This document shows positions 53,725-61,842 of a DNA stretch of 64,000 nucleotides, piece by piece. This stretch comes from Ferrimicrobium acidiphilum DSM 19497 (GTDB taxonomy: Bacteria > Actinomycetota > Acidimicrobiia > Acidimicrobiales > Acidimicrobiaceae). Position 1 is the first letter of the stretch. The number at the start of each line of letters is the position of its first letter. The translations under genes were made by a program, and so were the position numbers. The stretch covers positions 157,817 through 221,816 of the forward strand of contig NZ_JXUW01000001.1 of the NCBI RefSeq assembly GCF_000949255.1. The letters are read 5' to 3'. The notes under the pieces are model-generated. The model worked only from the letters and a program-made list of their open reading frames with translations, was not told the DNA's origin and did no database searches.

Positions 53725-55302
53725 GTGTCATACTTCTCACCATCTTTCAGTCAGCTCTTCCCCAATGCAGCAATATCCTCGATAGACCCCTTGGCCTCAC
53801 AGGCGGCAGTAGATCTGCTACGTCGTGGCGGATCCGCCATTGACGCAGCTATCGCGGCGAATGCCGTCCTCGCGGTGACTGCCCCCGACCAATGCGGTCT
53901 GGGGGGCGACCTGGTAGCACTCGTTTACTCTCCACCATCCTCACGAGGTTCTGCGGAGGTCCAATCACTGCAGGCAATTGGCTCGTCTGGCACTGGAGCT
54001 TCAGCCGAAAGTTTGCGAGCTGATGGCCATAGCTCAATTCCGCGGTCTAGCCTTCATGCTCTTACCGTACCAGGCGCGGTCGACGGATGGCTAGCACTTC
54101 ACCACAAGTTCGGTAAACTCCGTCTAGATCAAGTCCTCGAAGCGGCCATAGGCTACGCTAGCAACGGATTCCCAGCCTCAAATCGTCTGCGGCGCAACTT
54201 CGAACAGATACGCAATCTCGCCTCTGGAGTCGAACTCGCTAACTTTCTCAATCCAACGTCTAGCTCTTTTCCAATGGTGCGGCGCCCTGGCATAGCTCGA
54301 ACGCTATTGGCGATATCAAAACTCGGTCGAGAGGGGTTCTATGCCGGAGAGTTCGGAGCCGAACTGATGAAGTTGAGCGAAGGTGTCTTCCGTCCAGATG
54401 ACCTCGCTGAGCCAATCGCGAGGTTCACAACGCCGCTCAAGGCGACTATTTTTGGTCATATCCTTGCAACCAACCCAGCTCCAAGTGCAGGCTTCCTGAC
54501 TCTCGGAGCGTTAGCCGCACTCGACGGGGTACCGACTGAGGTTGGAGACGTTCACTGGTATGCGGACCTTATCAATGCCTTTCGCACCACGGGATGGATG
54601 CGCGGGTATCACCACGATAAAGTCGAGCTGTCGACGGTCTTGGCCAACACAATCTCTCCCGCCACGCCCCTCACTCGTACTGTCGCAACTGGACCAGATA
54701 CAACCGCAATCACCGCAGTTGATGCCAACGGACTGGGCATCGTGCTGGTACAATCGAACGGCCATGCATTTGGATCGCGACTTGCGACACCAGATACCAA
54801 CATCTTCATCCATGACCGTGGCGCTGTAGGCTTCAATCTCATAGCCGGGGATGCCAACGAACTCAAGCCGCGTAGTCGCCCTAGGCATACACTCGCACCA
54901 GTCGTCGCTCAGACCCCCGATGGTCATCTCGCACTGCTAGCGGGAACCATGGGGGCGGATCGCCAACCCAGCATCCTCGCTCAGGTCATCACTGCAGCAC
55001 TACGCGATGGGGCCGACCCGAACGATGCGCTGGTTCAGCCACGCTTTGCATTTTCTTCGCCCACCACTAGTGAACTCTCGGGCTTTGATACCTACGACAG
55101 CGATCAGCTACCAATCCTCACCTGTGAGGGGCACCTGCCAAAGCCGGTTATAGATGCGCTCGAAAAAAGATTTGGACCAGTGCAGTCAACCCCAGCTTTC
55201 GCGCCGGACGCAGGTGTTGCCCATCTCACACTCCGAAGATTCAACAATTGGATGATCGCCTCAGATCCAAGATCAGAGGCGGCTGGTACCGCTGGCTTTT
55301 AA
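53725..55302 (+). CDS. ggt: Gamma-glutamyltransferase family protein
   Basis: About 525 residues of an N-terminal-nucleophile hydrolase that cleaves gamma-glutamyl bonds. The N-terminal block is DPLASQAAVDLLRRGGSAIDAAIAANAVLAVTAPDQCGLGGD. The cleavage and nucleophile site reads ATGPDTTAITAVDANGLGIVLVQSN, with a Thr-Thr pair in place of the common GHTTH. The heavy chain contains the glycine-rich LAGTMGADRQPS region. A GTG at 53725 is preferred to the TTG at 53716 because of TTGGGG upstream. It lacks an obvious Sec signal, so it may be cytoplasmic. It is the neighbour of amine-degrading genes, divergent from ald. Confidence 0.85.
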   Translation: MSYFSPSFSQLFPNAAISSIDPLASQAAVDLLRRGGSAIDAAIAANAVLAVTAPDQCGLGGDLVALVYSPPSSRGSAEVQSLQAIGSSGTGASAESLRADGHSSIPRSSLHALTVPGAVDGWLALHHKFGKLRLDQVLEAAIGYASNGFPASNRLRRNFEQIRNLASGVELANFLNPTSSSFPMVRRPGIARTLLAISKLGREGFYAGEFGAELMKLSEGVFRPDDLAEPIARFTTPLKATIFGHILATNPAPSAGFLTLGALAALDGVPTEVGDVHWYADLINAFRTTGWMRGYHHDKVELSTVLANTISPATPLTRTVATGPDTTAITAVDANGLGIVLVQSNGHAFGSRLATPDTNIFIHDRGAVGFNLIAGDANELKPRSRPRHTLAPVVAQTPDGHLALLAGTMGADRQPSILAQVITAALRDGADPNDALVQPRFAFSSPTTSELSGFDTYDSDQLPILTCEGHLPKPVIDALEKRFGPVQSTPAFAPDAGVAHLTLRRFNNWMIASDPRSEAAGTAGF

Positions 55303-55700
55303 GCGATGAGATCAACTCCGCTATAGAGAGTAGAGCTGCCTTGGCCACTCATACGACATTTGGGTAGTTGGTGCGCCATCGAGTCGCTGTGCTGTGGTTG
55401 ACTAGATCCAGCGCGTTACCTCCATCCACGCACCTCGACCGCATGTTCAGGAAGACCAGGATTATATTCCTAACCGCATTCACGTCTGCGTTGGCGGTGT
55501 GTCCACACTACAGACAACAGAGGGTCTTCACTCTTGCGTTTCAACTTGTCAGTATCGCAATGCCGGCTTCGGCCCGTAGTGGCGACCATTCACCTATCCC
55601 TAGATCATCAATTCGCTGGACTTGGGACCACGCACTGAGAACTTCTTGTTCACGCTGCAATGGTGTTGATACACGCGCCTAGACATAAAGAATGACGTAG
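55303..55700 (-). pseudogene. tnpB: TnpB C-terminal scar (IS605-type relic)
   Basis: The region holds no intact gene. Reading the minus strand around 55470-55520 gives C-C-L-stop-CGHTANADVNAVRNIIL, the zinc-knuckle and RuvC-III end of TnpB (consensus CGHxxxADVNAAxNI), with an in-frame stop. Upstream on that strand HCDTDKLKRKSED is readable in another frame, as expected for a decayed zinc knuckle. The rest of the TnpB gene is missing. A plus-strand frame at 55368-55682 covers the same stretch but is only its shadow. Confidence 0.7.
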
Positions 55701-56657
55701 TTAACCGTTGATTGGGCCCTGGACTGCGCGCAAACTTGCCGCAGATCTACCACGCAGCACGCTAATCATCTCAGCTATAATCGCCACAGACGTCTCCGCT
55801 GTACTGCGAGACCCTATATCTAAGCCAGCTGGCCCATACACTCTCCCGAGATGCTCTACGCAGTTGCACTCCAGCAAACGTCGCCGTCTCTCCTCCTGTG
55901 TCCCCCTGGAGCCCAAGGATCCGACATAGGAGACCTCGGTATCCTGCAAAATATGGTGAAGCACCGGAGTCACGTGATCATGATCGTGATCGAGTACGAC
56001 CACTCCATCGCTTCGGCCAACCAACGGAGGCTTCTCTCCCTGCCCCAATTGAGTTACCTCTATCCCGAGGAGATCCCCTTGGATCTGAAGTGCCTTGGCG
56101 AGAACACCTCCGCCAATGACGACCAACCGCGAACTTGGGATGAAGCAGTGAATATGAAGCGTCAGTTGCTCCGAAGCAAGCACCGACACCCCCGCCCTTC
56201 CACGCGCCAGTAGTTCAGCTGCCTGTTGAGTTCCAGGGCCATCACCCGGAAGATCGATAGTCGCCACCTGGATTCCAATGGGGCGTGACTGCGCATCCAG
56301 CGCGGTCACTAGAGCGAACGGCCGTCGCGCCCCGACATGCGGCCTGATGTCAGGCAGCCACGCCCATGGATGCACCATGACTCGAACCGACCCCCCACAG
56401 GCAAGTCCACTCGCTACAGCCTCACGGTCACCGATATCGAGTGAGAGGGTGTTGGGCTCCTCGGTCATACCTTCGGCGATAAGCCTCGACCCGAGTGACG
56501 GGGAGAGCACTGAACCATAACGCTGCCTACCGGCCACGACCATGAGGTCATTACTCCGATCTCCGCCACCAAAGCCGTTCAACTCAAACAGACGCGCCAC
56601 CATCGAACTTGGGTCTAACTGCTGTTCGATCAACAAACTCAGCTCTTCAAAGTTCAC
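55701..56657 (-). CDS. XdhC/CoxI family protein
   Basis: A 318-residue accessory protein of molybdenum hydroxylases, thought to bind and sulfurate or deliver the molybdenum cofactor. The N-terminal XdhC/CoxI domain contains LDIGDREAVASGLACGGSVRVMVHPW, and the Rossmann-type C-terminal domain includes SSRLVVIGGGVLAKALQIQGDLLGIEV and EVSYVGSLGSRGTQEERRRRLLE, then VYGPAGLDIGSRSTAETSVAIIAEM, the family ending. No hydroxylase subunits are present in the window, so the partner is elsewhere. Confidence 0.9.
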   Translation of the reverse strand: MNFEELSLLIEQQLDPSSMVARLFELNGFGGGDRSNDLMVVAGRQRYGSVLSPSLGSRLIAEGMTEEPNTLSLDIGDREAVASGLACGGSVRVMVHPWAWLPDIRPHVGARRPFALVTALDAQSRPIGIQVATIDLPGDGPGTQQAAELLARGRAGVSVLASEQLTLHIHCFIPSSRLVVIGGGVLAKALQIQGDLLGIEVTQLGQGEKPPLVGRSDGVVVLDHDHDHVTPVLHHILQDTEVSYVGSLGSRGTQEERRRRLLECNCVEHLGRVYGPAGLDIGSRSTAETSVAIIAEMISVLRGRSAASLRAVQGPING

Positions 56658-56686
56658 TACCTGCCACCTTTGCCTTCGAAAAATAT

Positions 56687-57520
56687 CTATGGATCTGCAC
56701 GTTCGCGCATCAACTGCGCGAAGTACTGTTGCACCTTCATGGTTACCGGGCCCGGCGAGTTGTCAAACGTCCGTTGATCAATCCGAGACACACCTTGGAC
56801 CATTCTGAGAGTGGAGGTCACAAAAACCTCGCTAACCGATGAATCGAACAACGAGGCAGATGAGACATCCTCTTCAGTGGCCCCAACGCCCTCCAGTACC
56901 AGATCGCGGGTGACCCCTGCCAAGCAACCAGCACTCAACGGTGGCGTAACAATTATCCCGTCGCGGACCAGAAAGATATTCGATCCTGATCCTTCGCAGA
57001 GGTTCCCAACCGTATTCGCGAACAGCACTTCGTCTGCGCCTTGTTCTATCGCCCAGGCCAATGCAATCACGTTCTCTGCATACGAGGTCGTCTTCAATCC
57101 AGCAAGCACTCCACGTTCGTTACGGGGCCATGGCGCCAATGCGAGTGCCGTCGTCGCAGGCTCAAGTGCAATCTCCTCAGTCGCGATGATCGCCCTCGGT
57201 TCAACTACCCTCGAACGACCTGATCCGAGACCTGAATTTCCTGCGGTATAGGTAATACGTATTTTTGCGGTGTCAACCCGGTTCCGAACGATCAGCTCTC
57301 CAATCCCTTTGCGTAGAGCCTCCACATCTGGCTCCGGGAGTCCCATGCCCCGTGCGGTACGACAAAGACGATCTAAATGTCTTCTCACCGCAAAGGCTAC
57401 GCCTTCTACAACCACAAGTGTCTCGAAGGCACCATCGCCACACACAAGGCCATGATCGAAAACAGGAACACCGGTGTTGTCAGCCTCCTGAAGGTATCCG
57501 TCTATCCACACCATAGTCAT
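56687..57520 (-). CDS. Class IV aminotransferase (branched-chain/aminodeoxychorismate lyase type)
   Basis: A 277-residue fold-type IV PLP protein. Recognisable blocks are VFDHGLVCGDGAFETLVVVEG (about residues 19-39), KIRITYTAGNSGLGSG, the lysine-containing LAGLKTTSYAENVIALAWAIEQGADEVLFANT (about 140-172; Schiff-base lysine) and the phosphate-binding GNLCEGSGSNIFLV. The reaction cannot be separated between D-amino-acid transaminase, BCAT and aminodeoxychorismate lyase by sequence alone. The ATG at 57520 has GGGAGG upstream. It is 29 bases from the XdhC gene start and back-to-back with a split-barrel gene. Confidence 0.87.
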   Translation of the reverse strand: MTMVWIDGYLQEADNTGVPVFDHGLVCGDGAFETLVVVEGVAFAVRRHLDRLCRTARGMGLPEPDVEALRKGIGELIVRNRVDTAKIRITYTAGNSGLGSGRSRVVEPRAIIATEEIALEPATTALALAPWPRNERGVLAGLKTTSYAENVIALAWAIEQGADEVLFANTVGNLCEGSGSNIFLVRDGIIVTPPLSAGCLAGVTRDLVLEGVGATEEDVSSASLFDSSVSEVFVTSTLRMVQGVSRIDQRTFDNSPGPVTMKVQQYFAQLMRERADP

Positions 57521-57539
57521 GGCAACAACCTCCCGCAGT

Positions 57540-57545
57540 TATCCT
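57540..57545 (+). promoter_or_regulatory. Probable -10 element of a leaderless gene
   Basis: TATCCT lies six bases before the ATG at 57552, matching the TANNNT consensus and the distance found at leaderless actinobacterial genes. The complement on the minus strand (TAGGATAA) falls 20-25 bases upstream of the aminotransferase ATG and could serve that gene. The divergent starts are 31 bases apart. Confidence 0.5.
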
Positions 57546-57551
57546 AGTAGT

Positions 57552-57938
57552 ATGCTCGATCAGACTCTTGAAGCCCTCGTCCATGGCCAGAACTTTGCCA
57601 CCCTCACGACACTAACTCCGCAAGGAGTTCCACAGTCATCGGTAATGTGGATCGATTGTGACCACGAACACCTGCTCATTAACACCGAGGTCGCTCGAGC
57701 CAAATTTCGTAACATCTCGCATAATCCCGTCGTCACTGTTCTCGTTTGGGATCGCGATAACCCTTATCGTTACGTGGAGGTACGCGGCATCGTTCACGAC
57801 ACCATCACTGGCGATCTAGCTAATGAACACCTCGAACAACTGGCGAGAAAGTACACCGGCGGGGCCTTTGCTGGCACCATCGAATCTTCACGTGTCATCC
57901 TCAAGATTAAGCCGACACGGACGAGAGCCGTCGACTAG
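57552..57938 (+). CDS. PPOX-class F420-dependent oxidoreductase
   Basis: About 128 residues, a split-barrel FDOR-B-type protein. The pattern NFATLTTLTPQGVPQSSVMWIDCDHEHLLINTEVARAKFRNISHNPVVTVLVWD and PYRYVEVRGIVHD is the characteristic 'F420-binding' arrangement, with the strand LINTEVARAKFRNI corresponding to the LVNT.R/K...N motif. Reduced F420 would be its cofactor, and fbiD at 20652 indicates F420 synthesis. The start at 57552 rather than 57519 is supported by the -10-like TATCCT, which implies a leaderless transcript. Confidence 0.85.
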   Translation: MLDQTLEALVHGQNFATLTTLTPQGVPQSSVMWIDCDHEHLLINTEVARAKFRNISHNPVVTVLVWDRDNPYRYVEVRGIVHDTITGDLANEHLEQLARKYTGGAFAGTIESSRVILKIKPTRTRAVD

Positions 57939-58026
57939 TGAAAGTCATTCCCGGCGTGCGTCACTACTGCCCTCTGCCATCGTTCGAAAACGCTAAACCC
58001 TTTACGGATCACTAGGATACGCAGCC

Positions 58027-59253
58027 ATGAGCGCCCGAATCCACCAGGACGATAGGCGTCGCCTGCGGGATCTGATCGTGGTCGGTTGGTCTCACGCGGG
58101 ACAGCATGCATACGTAGCGTCACTAGGAATTGCGATTCCCTACGTTATCGTAAGCTTCCACACGAACTACGCGATGGTAGGCATACTTCTCTCGATTGCA
58201 GCGATTGCAGGTAGCGCCTTGCAGGTACTTGCGCTAGTCGTCAGGAAGACTTCAGCGCGTCTCCTGTTCACGATTCAAAACATCGGCTCTACCATCGGTG
58301 CCGTCGCTGCGGCCCTAGCTCCAGGCATCTACATATTCATGGCCGGCCGACTCATCCAATCTGGTGCAGGTTGGCCACAACACCCCGTTGGAGGCTCCTA
58401 TCTAGCTAATAGATACCCGAAAACACGTGGCACCACACTCAGCTGGCATGTCACGGCAGGCAACATTGGAACCCTTCTCGCTCCACTACTCATGCCCTCG
58501 ATCATCGCAACGTATGGTTGGAGGGCGGCGTTCTGGACGCTCTCAGCTCTACTGGTGACCACTACCGTGGCCGTGGCGGTGTGGCTCCCGTCTCCTTGGC
58601 GTGGGCTAACCTCGACCAATGACTCAGCCGACCAGGAGGGCATCGGGTTTTGGAGTCGACTTCGCGCACTCATCCGCCAACGACCGGTCTTCGCGCTGCT
58701 AGTTGCTGGATCTGTCGCCGCTGGTGGACAAGGGATTGGAATTGTTGGGGTGTATACCCCCGGGTATCTGCATACATCTCTTCATCTTTCGGCAATTAGC
58801 CTGACTGTGATTTTGACTCTGCTTTACGCTGGCGCCGTTGTTGGGCCAATTCTGATGGGTTCGCTCGCTGATCGACGAAGTCATCGTGGCGTGTTGATCA
58901 CGAATTACGGTTTGGGTGCCCTTGCACTGTTGCTGTTTGTCTTCTCCGGTAAGGATATACTCAGCCTCTCCCTCTTCGGCATCGCCATCGGGATCTTCTC
59001 GTACTCAGAGCTATCACTTCGTCAGACGGTGTTCTCCGACTATCTACCACCTGGTATGTCCCGGGCTGGGTTCGGCGTCTTCTTTACAGCCTCACAATCG
59101 ATTGGTGCACTCTGGATCGCCATCATCGGCATCACGGTCGCAGACGGTGGGTTCAGAGATGCCTTTATCCTGATGGCAATAACCTTCCTCGCTGCGGCCT
59201 TGATAGTCCTCTGGGGGACGCACAAGCGACCCGCCACTAGAGATAACTCCTGA
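58027..59253 (+). CDS. MFS transporter
   Basis: A 408-residue membrane protein with about 12 predicted helices. The early segments YVASLGIAIPYVIVSFHTNYAMVGILLSIAAIAGSALQ and the loop motif GSLADRRSHRGVLITNYGLGALALLLFVFSG (about residues 277-307) fit the MFS pattern, as does RLIQSGAGWPQHPVGGSYLANRYPKTRGTTLS. The substrate is not evident. It follows the F420-type gene in the same direction after an 88-base gap. Confidence 0.88.
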   Translation: MSARIHQDDRRRLRDLIVVGWSHAGQHAYVASLGIAIPYVIVSFHTNYAMVGILLSIAAIAGSALQVLALVVRKTSARLLFTIQNIGSTIGAVAAALAPGIYIFMAGRLIQSGAGWPQHPVGGSYLANRYPKTRGTTLSWHVTAGNIGTLLAPLLMPSIIATYGWRAAFWTLSALLVTTTVAVAVWLPSPWRGLTSTNDSADQEGIGFWSRLRALIRQRPVFALLVAGSVAAGGQGIGIVGVYTPGYLHTSLHLSAISLTVILTLLYAGAVVGPILMGSLADRRSHRGVLITNYGLGALALLLFVFSGKDILSLSLFGIAIGIFSYSELSLRQTVFSDYLPPGMSRAGFGVFFTASQSIGALWIAIIGITVADGGFRDAFILMAITFLAAALIVLWGTHKRPATRDNS

Positions 59254-59450
59254 CTGTAGCAACTTTATATTCCCAAACGTTGTGATGAATCCTACCTGGC
59301 TCGTCGACAGACATACTCCAACTCAAGGTTTCGTCCGATGAAAGAAGCGAGAGTATCCACCTTGATCATCAACCTCATCTGCTTGAGCAGTGATCGCAGC
59401 TGCTCAATGAGGGCATACTTCCATGATAGACAAATAGTGCTAACAAGAGC
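59254..59450. other. Gap between MFS gene and tRNA
   Basis: No gene with a ribosome-binding site or recognisable domain is seen; it separates a plus-strand gene from the minus-strand tRNA. Confidence 0.4.
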
Positions 59451-59476
59451 TATGACCTGCACATCTGCAGGTCATA
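59451..59476 (-). terminator. Hairpin after tRNA-Glu
   Basis: TATGACCTGC-ACATCT-GCAGGTCATA, a perfect ten-base stem and six-base loop, begins five bases after the mature 3' end of tRNA-Glu in the direction of its transcription. The following GCTCTTGTT is a weak T-tract. It probably ends tRNA transcription. Confidence 0.6.
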
Positions 59477-59481
59477 CTTTG

Positions 59482-59554
59482 CAGCCCCAACGGGATTCGA
59501 ACCCGTGTCTCCACCTTGAGAGGGTGGTGTCCTAGGCCTCTAGACGATGGGGCC
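59482..59554 (-). tRNA. tRNA-Glu(CTC)
   Basis: The minus strand folds as a 73-nucleotide tRNA. The acceptor GGCCCCA pairs with TGGGGCT, the anticodon stem CCACC/GGTGG frames the loop CTCTCAA with anticodon CTC (reads GAG, glutamate), and the T arm is ACGGG-TTCGAAT-CCCGT. CCA is not encoded. Confidence 0.95.
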
Positions 59555-59684
59555 TCTAGGAGACTCGATCCACTCTAATGGCTCAAGACCACGAAGTCGC
59601 CACTTCTGATCACCATCTAGCGCCAGTACCGAGGACGCGCAATATATCGTCCCCGGTACTGCTCATGACACTAGGGTCATGACA

Positions 59685-60686
59685 CTACGGCCGTTGTGTA
59701 GGTAGATCCGCGTTGGTGAACTCGGGATCGCGGTAATATCGACGCCAGATGAGACGATATAGCGGGATTTTCTCTGGAATCCTACGAAGACCAGGGATTA
59801 CTGGAACAAAGAGCAGGGCGAGACTCAACACGGTCATAATGGCCAGCACCTCTACGTCTACATTGTCAGAGTTTGACATCGGTGGGACCTGATACCACAT
59901 GGTGTAGAGCCACATCCATGGCTGCCCCGGCCAGGATCCTGTCTCATTCATCACACCCCACTGGTTGCCCTCTAGATGGTCAGCGCTAACAATTTGGTTC
60001 CAATAGCTCTTGGGTTGCGCAACTACCGAGTCCCCAATGAACATCACCGGGTTTGTGTAGTTCGTGGTATAGAAACTCGACTGGGTGAGGAGCTGTGCGT
60101 CGAGAGCACCTGATTGCGCCATAGCTAGGAGGTGGGTCATCAACTCAGGAACGGGCCCCGCTGAGGGCATGTGTGCGATCACAGCTGAGCTACTGAGAGA
60201 CAGCCTGTTCATACGAGTCTGATAGTTGCTGACCCAGCGAGCCTCGGTTGCCTTCGATGCGTGTTCATAGGTCGCAATTGCCGCCGTCAGCGTCGGAAAG
60301 CCAGGCAAGGTAGATAGTGGGTTCAGCACAAAGTCCTTCGCAGTGTTGATCGGGTACTTGACGCCAAAGAACTTCTGAAGCGACACCGGACCAAGCGACT
60401 GCAGCGATCCGGTTCCTGTGTTGTAAGGCGGTCCATAGGTCGCGGTTGTGCTCGTTCCATTCAACTCTGTTAGGGCAATATCAATGAACCCCGCAGGCTG
60501 CGCCGTTGCCCAGGCCTGAACCGTTATCGGAGGAACATCTGGTGACGAGAATGTGATTGCAAGGATGAAGACCAAGACGAGCACTATCACAAAACCAATC
60601 GTCGCCTCCTTAAGGATGTCGTAGTGACGCAGCGGTCCGCGCCATGGCTTGCTGTACCTTCGTTCGCTCTCGCTCCACCGGCTCAC
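59685..60686 (-). CDS. Membrane partner of cytochrome b with large external domain
   Basis: A 333-residue protein beginning with GTG at 60686, overlapping the cytochrome b stop. It has an N-terminal membrane segment (about residues 29-47), a long hydrophilic domain (about 50-275) and a C-terminal membrane segment (VLAIMTVLSLALLFVPVIPGL). The opening SSPDVPPITVQAWATAQPAGFIDIALTELNGTSTTATYGPPYN and the late QPWMWLYTMWYQVPP resemble segments of the actinobacterial fused cytochrome b C-terminal region. The usual three-helix subunit IV pattern is absent. It likely replaces subunit IV in a cytochrome bc-type complex. The enzyme's exact role is not known. Confidence 0.6.
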   Translation of the reverse strand: MSRWSESERRYSKPWRGPLRHYDILKEATIGFVIVLVLVFILAITFSSPDVPPITVQAWATAQPAGFIDIALTELNGTSTTATYGPPYNTGTGSLQSLGPVSLQKFFGVKYPINTAKDFVLNPLSTLPGFPTLTAAIATYEHASKATEARWVSNYQTRMNRLSLSSSAVIAHMPSAGPVPELMTHLLAMAQSGALDAQLLTQSSFYTTNYTNPVMFIGDSVVAQPKSYWNQIVSADHLEGNQWGVMNETGSWPGQPWMWLYTMWYQVPPMSNSDNVDVEVLAIMTVLSLALLFVPVIPGLRRIPEKIPLYRLIWRRYYRDPEFTNADLPTQRP

Positions 60687-61588
60687 TGCCCCACCTCCAT
60701 CGCGTTTCCCTTAGTGCCGTTCCCCTGGTCCAGGGTGACAGCCGCAGTCGAGTTGTCTCCGTCGACCCCGAGATGAGCGGCCTCTGCGCCAATCGGAGGG
60801 ACTACCCCCCGAATACGGACCATAAGCACATGAATCCCGACAATTAGCACCAAGACGATAGGCACCACGACAATATGCAACATTAGGGCCTGGCCAAAGT
60901 TCATCGCATTGAAGAAGGCGCCTATGCCGCCCGAGTTGAAGGCATCCTTTGACTCGAATGCAATCCACTGGGAGTCGAAATTGGTCTGTGAGAGGTATCC
61001 CGTGAACGCCTCCACTATCGAGACCAGGAACGCCAACACGCCAGTCATCCAGGTTAACCATCGCTTTCCACGCCATGCTGCCATCCAGAATTTTGCCCAG
61101 AGATGAACGGTCATAAAGCCCATAAACAGCTCCACCGACCACAGATGTAATGAGTTAACAAAGAGGCCAACATTGCTCACGTGCCACCACGTCGGTCCCT
61201 CAAGAGCAAGCACCATACCACTCAAAATCGCGACGATAAGAGCCCCGATGGTTAAAACGCCAAAGACGTATACCCACGACGACACATAGGAAGGTTGCCC
61301 ATCTGGTAGTAATTTATCTGGGGGAAGGTACTTTAGACCAAGGCGTCGACCGCGACCAGTCCAACCCCCAGGAGCCTCTTCGTCAGCGTCCGTAGGAGCC
61401 GGTTGGTAGCTTTTGCGCTTTATCGGTTTGCCCTTCAGGAACGGGACGCTAATCGCGAGCACAAAGAGCACTACCAAGACAACGATGACGATAAAGTTCG
61501 CCGCCGAAATCAAGATGAAACCCCAATGAATGTAATGATCAGGATGGTTGAGGTTGACAATCGCCCCAACAATCGGATGACCGTGCAT
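60683..61588 (-). CDS. Cytochrome b (N-terminal, diheme) subunit
   Basis: A 301-residue membrane protein. The helix pairs that hold hemes are visible: FVNSLHLWSVELFMGFMTVHLWAKF, with two histidines 14 residues apart (about 153 and 167), and FGQALMLHIVVVPIVLVLIVGIHVLMVRIRG, with two histidines 14 apart (about 240 and 255). TGYLSQTNFDSQW between them corresponds to the cd-helix region of cytochrome b. The N-terminus adds an extra membrane helix and a soluble loop (KGKPIKRKSYQPAP) before the conserved core. The ATG has AGGAAGGA upstream. No Rieske protein or cytochrome c gene is adjacent, which is unusual. Confidence 0.82.
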   Translation of the reverse strand: MHGHPIVGAIVNLNHPDHYIHWGFILISAANFIVIVVLVVLFVLAISVPFLKGKPIKRKSYQPAPTDADEEAPGGWTGRGRRLGLKYLPPDKLLPDGQPSYVSSWVYVFGVLTIGALIVAILSGMVLALEGPTWWHVSNVGLFVNSLHLWSVELFMGFMTVHLWAKFWMAAWRGKRWLTWMTGVLAFLVSIVEAFTGYLSQTNFDSQWIAFESKDAFNSGGIGAFFNAMNFGQALMLHIVVVPIVLVLIVGIHVLMVRIRGVVPPIGAEAAHLGVDGDNSTAAVTLDQGNGTKGNAMEVGQ

Positions 61589-61842
61589 AGCGGTATCCTT
61601 CCTAGCGCCTACGCGCGAACGACTTACCCAACAGCAGAGTTACCCAACACGGGAAGCTCTATCATCAATCCTATGTAGCATTTAAGAGCTTCGTTAGGGA
61701 CTTTGGTCACACAAAACACAGGCGTTCGCTCCCGATAACCGCTCGACGAGCGAGGACGAAGTGCGCACAAGCCGGACTCCATCGAGCGGTAACACGTAGA
61801 TGCCAACGAATGATAATCACCATCAAACTGGCGTGATAATAC

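Noticed and set aside
55368..55682. A plus-strand frame of 104 codons
   Set aside because: It overlaps the readable TnpB remnant on the opposite strand and has no ribosome-binding site; its cysteines are a shadow of the zinc-knuckle region.
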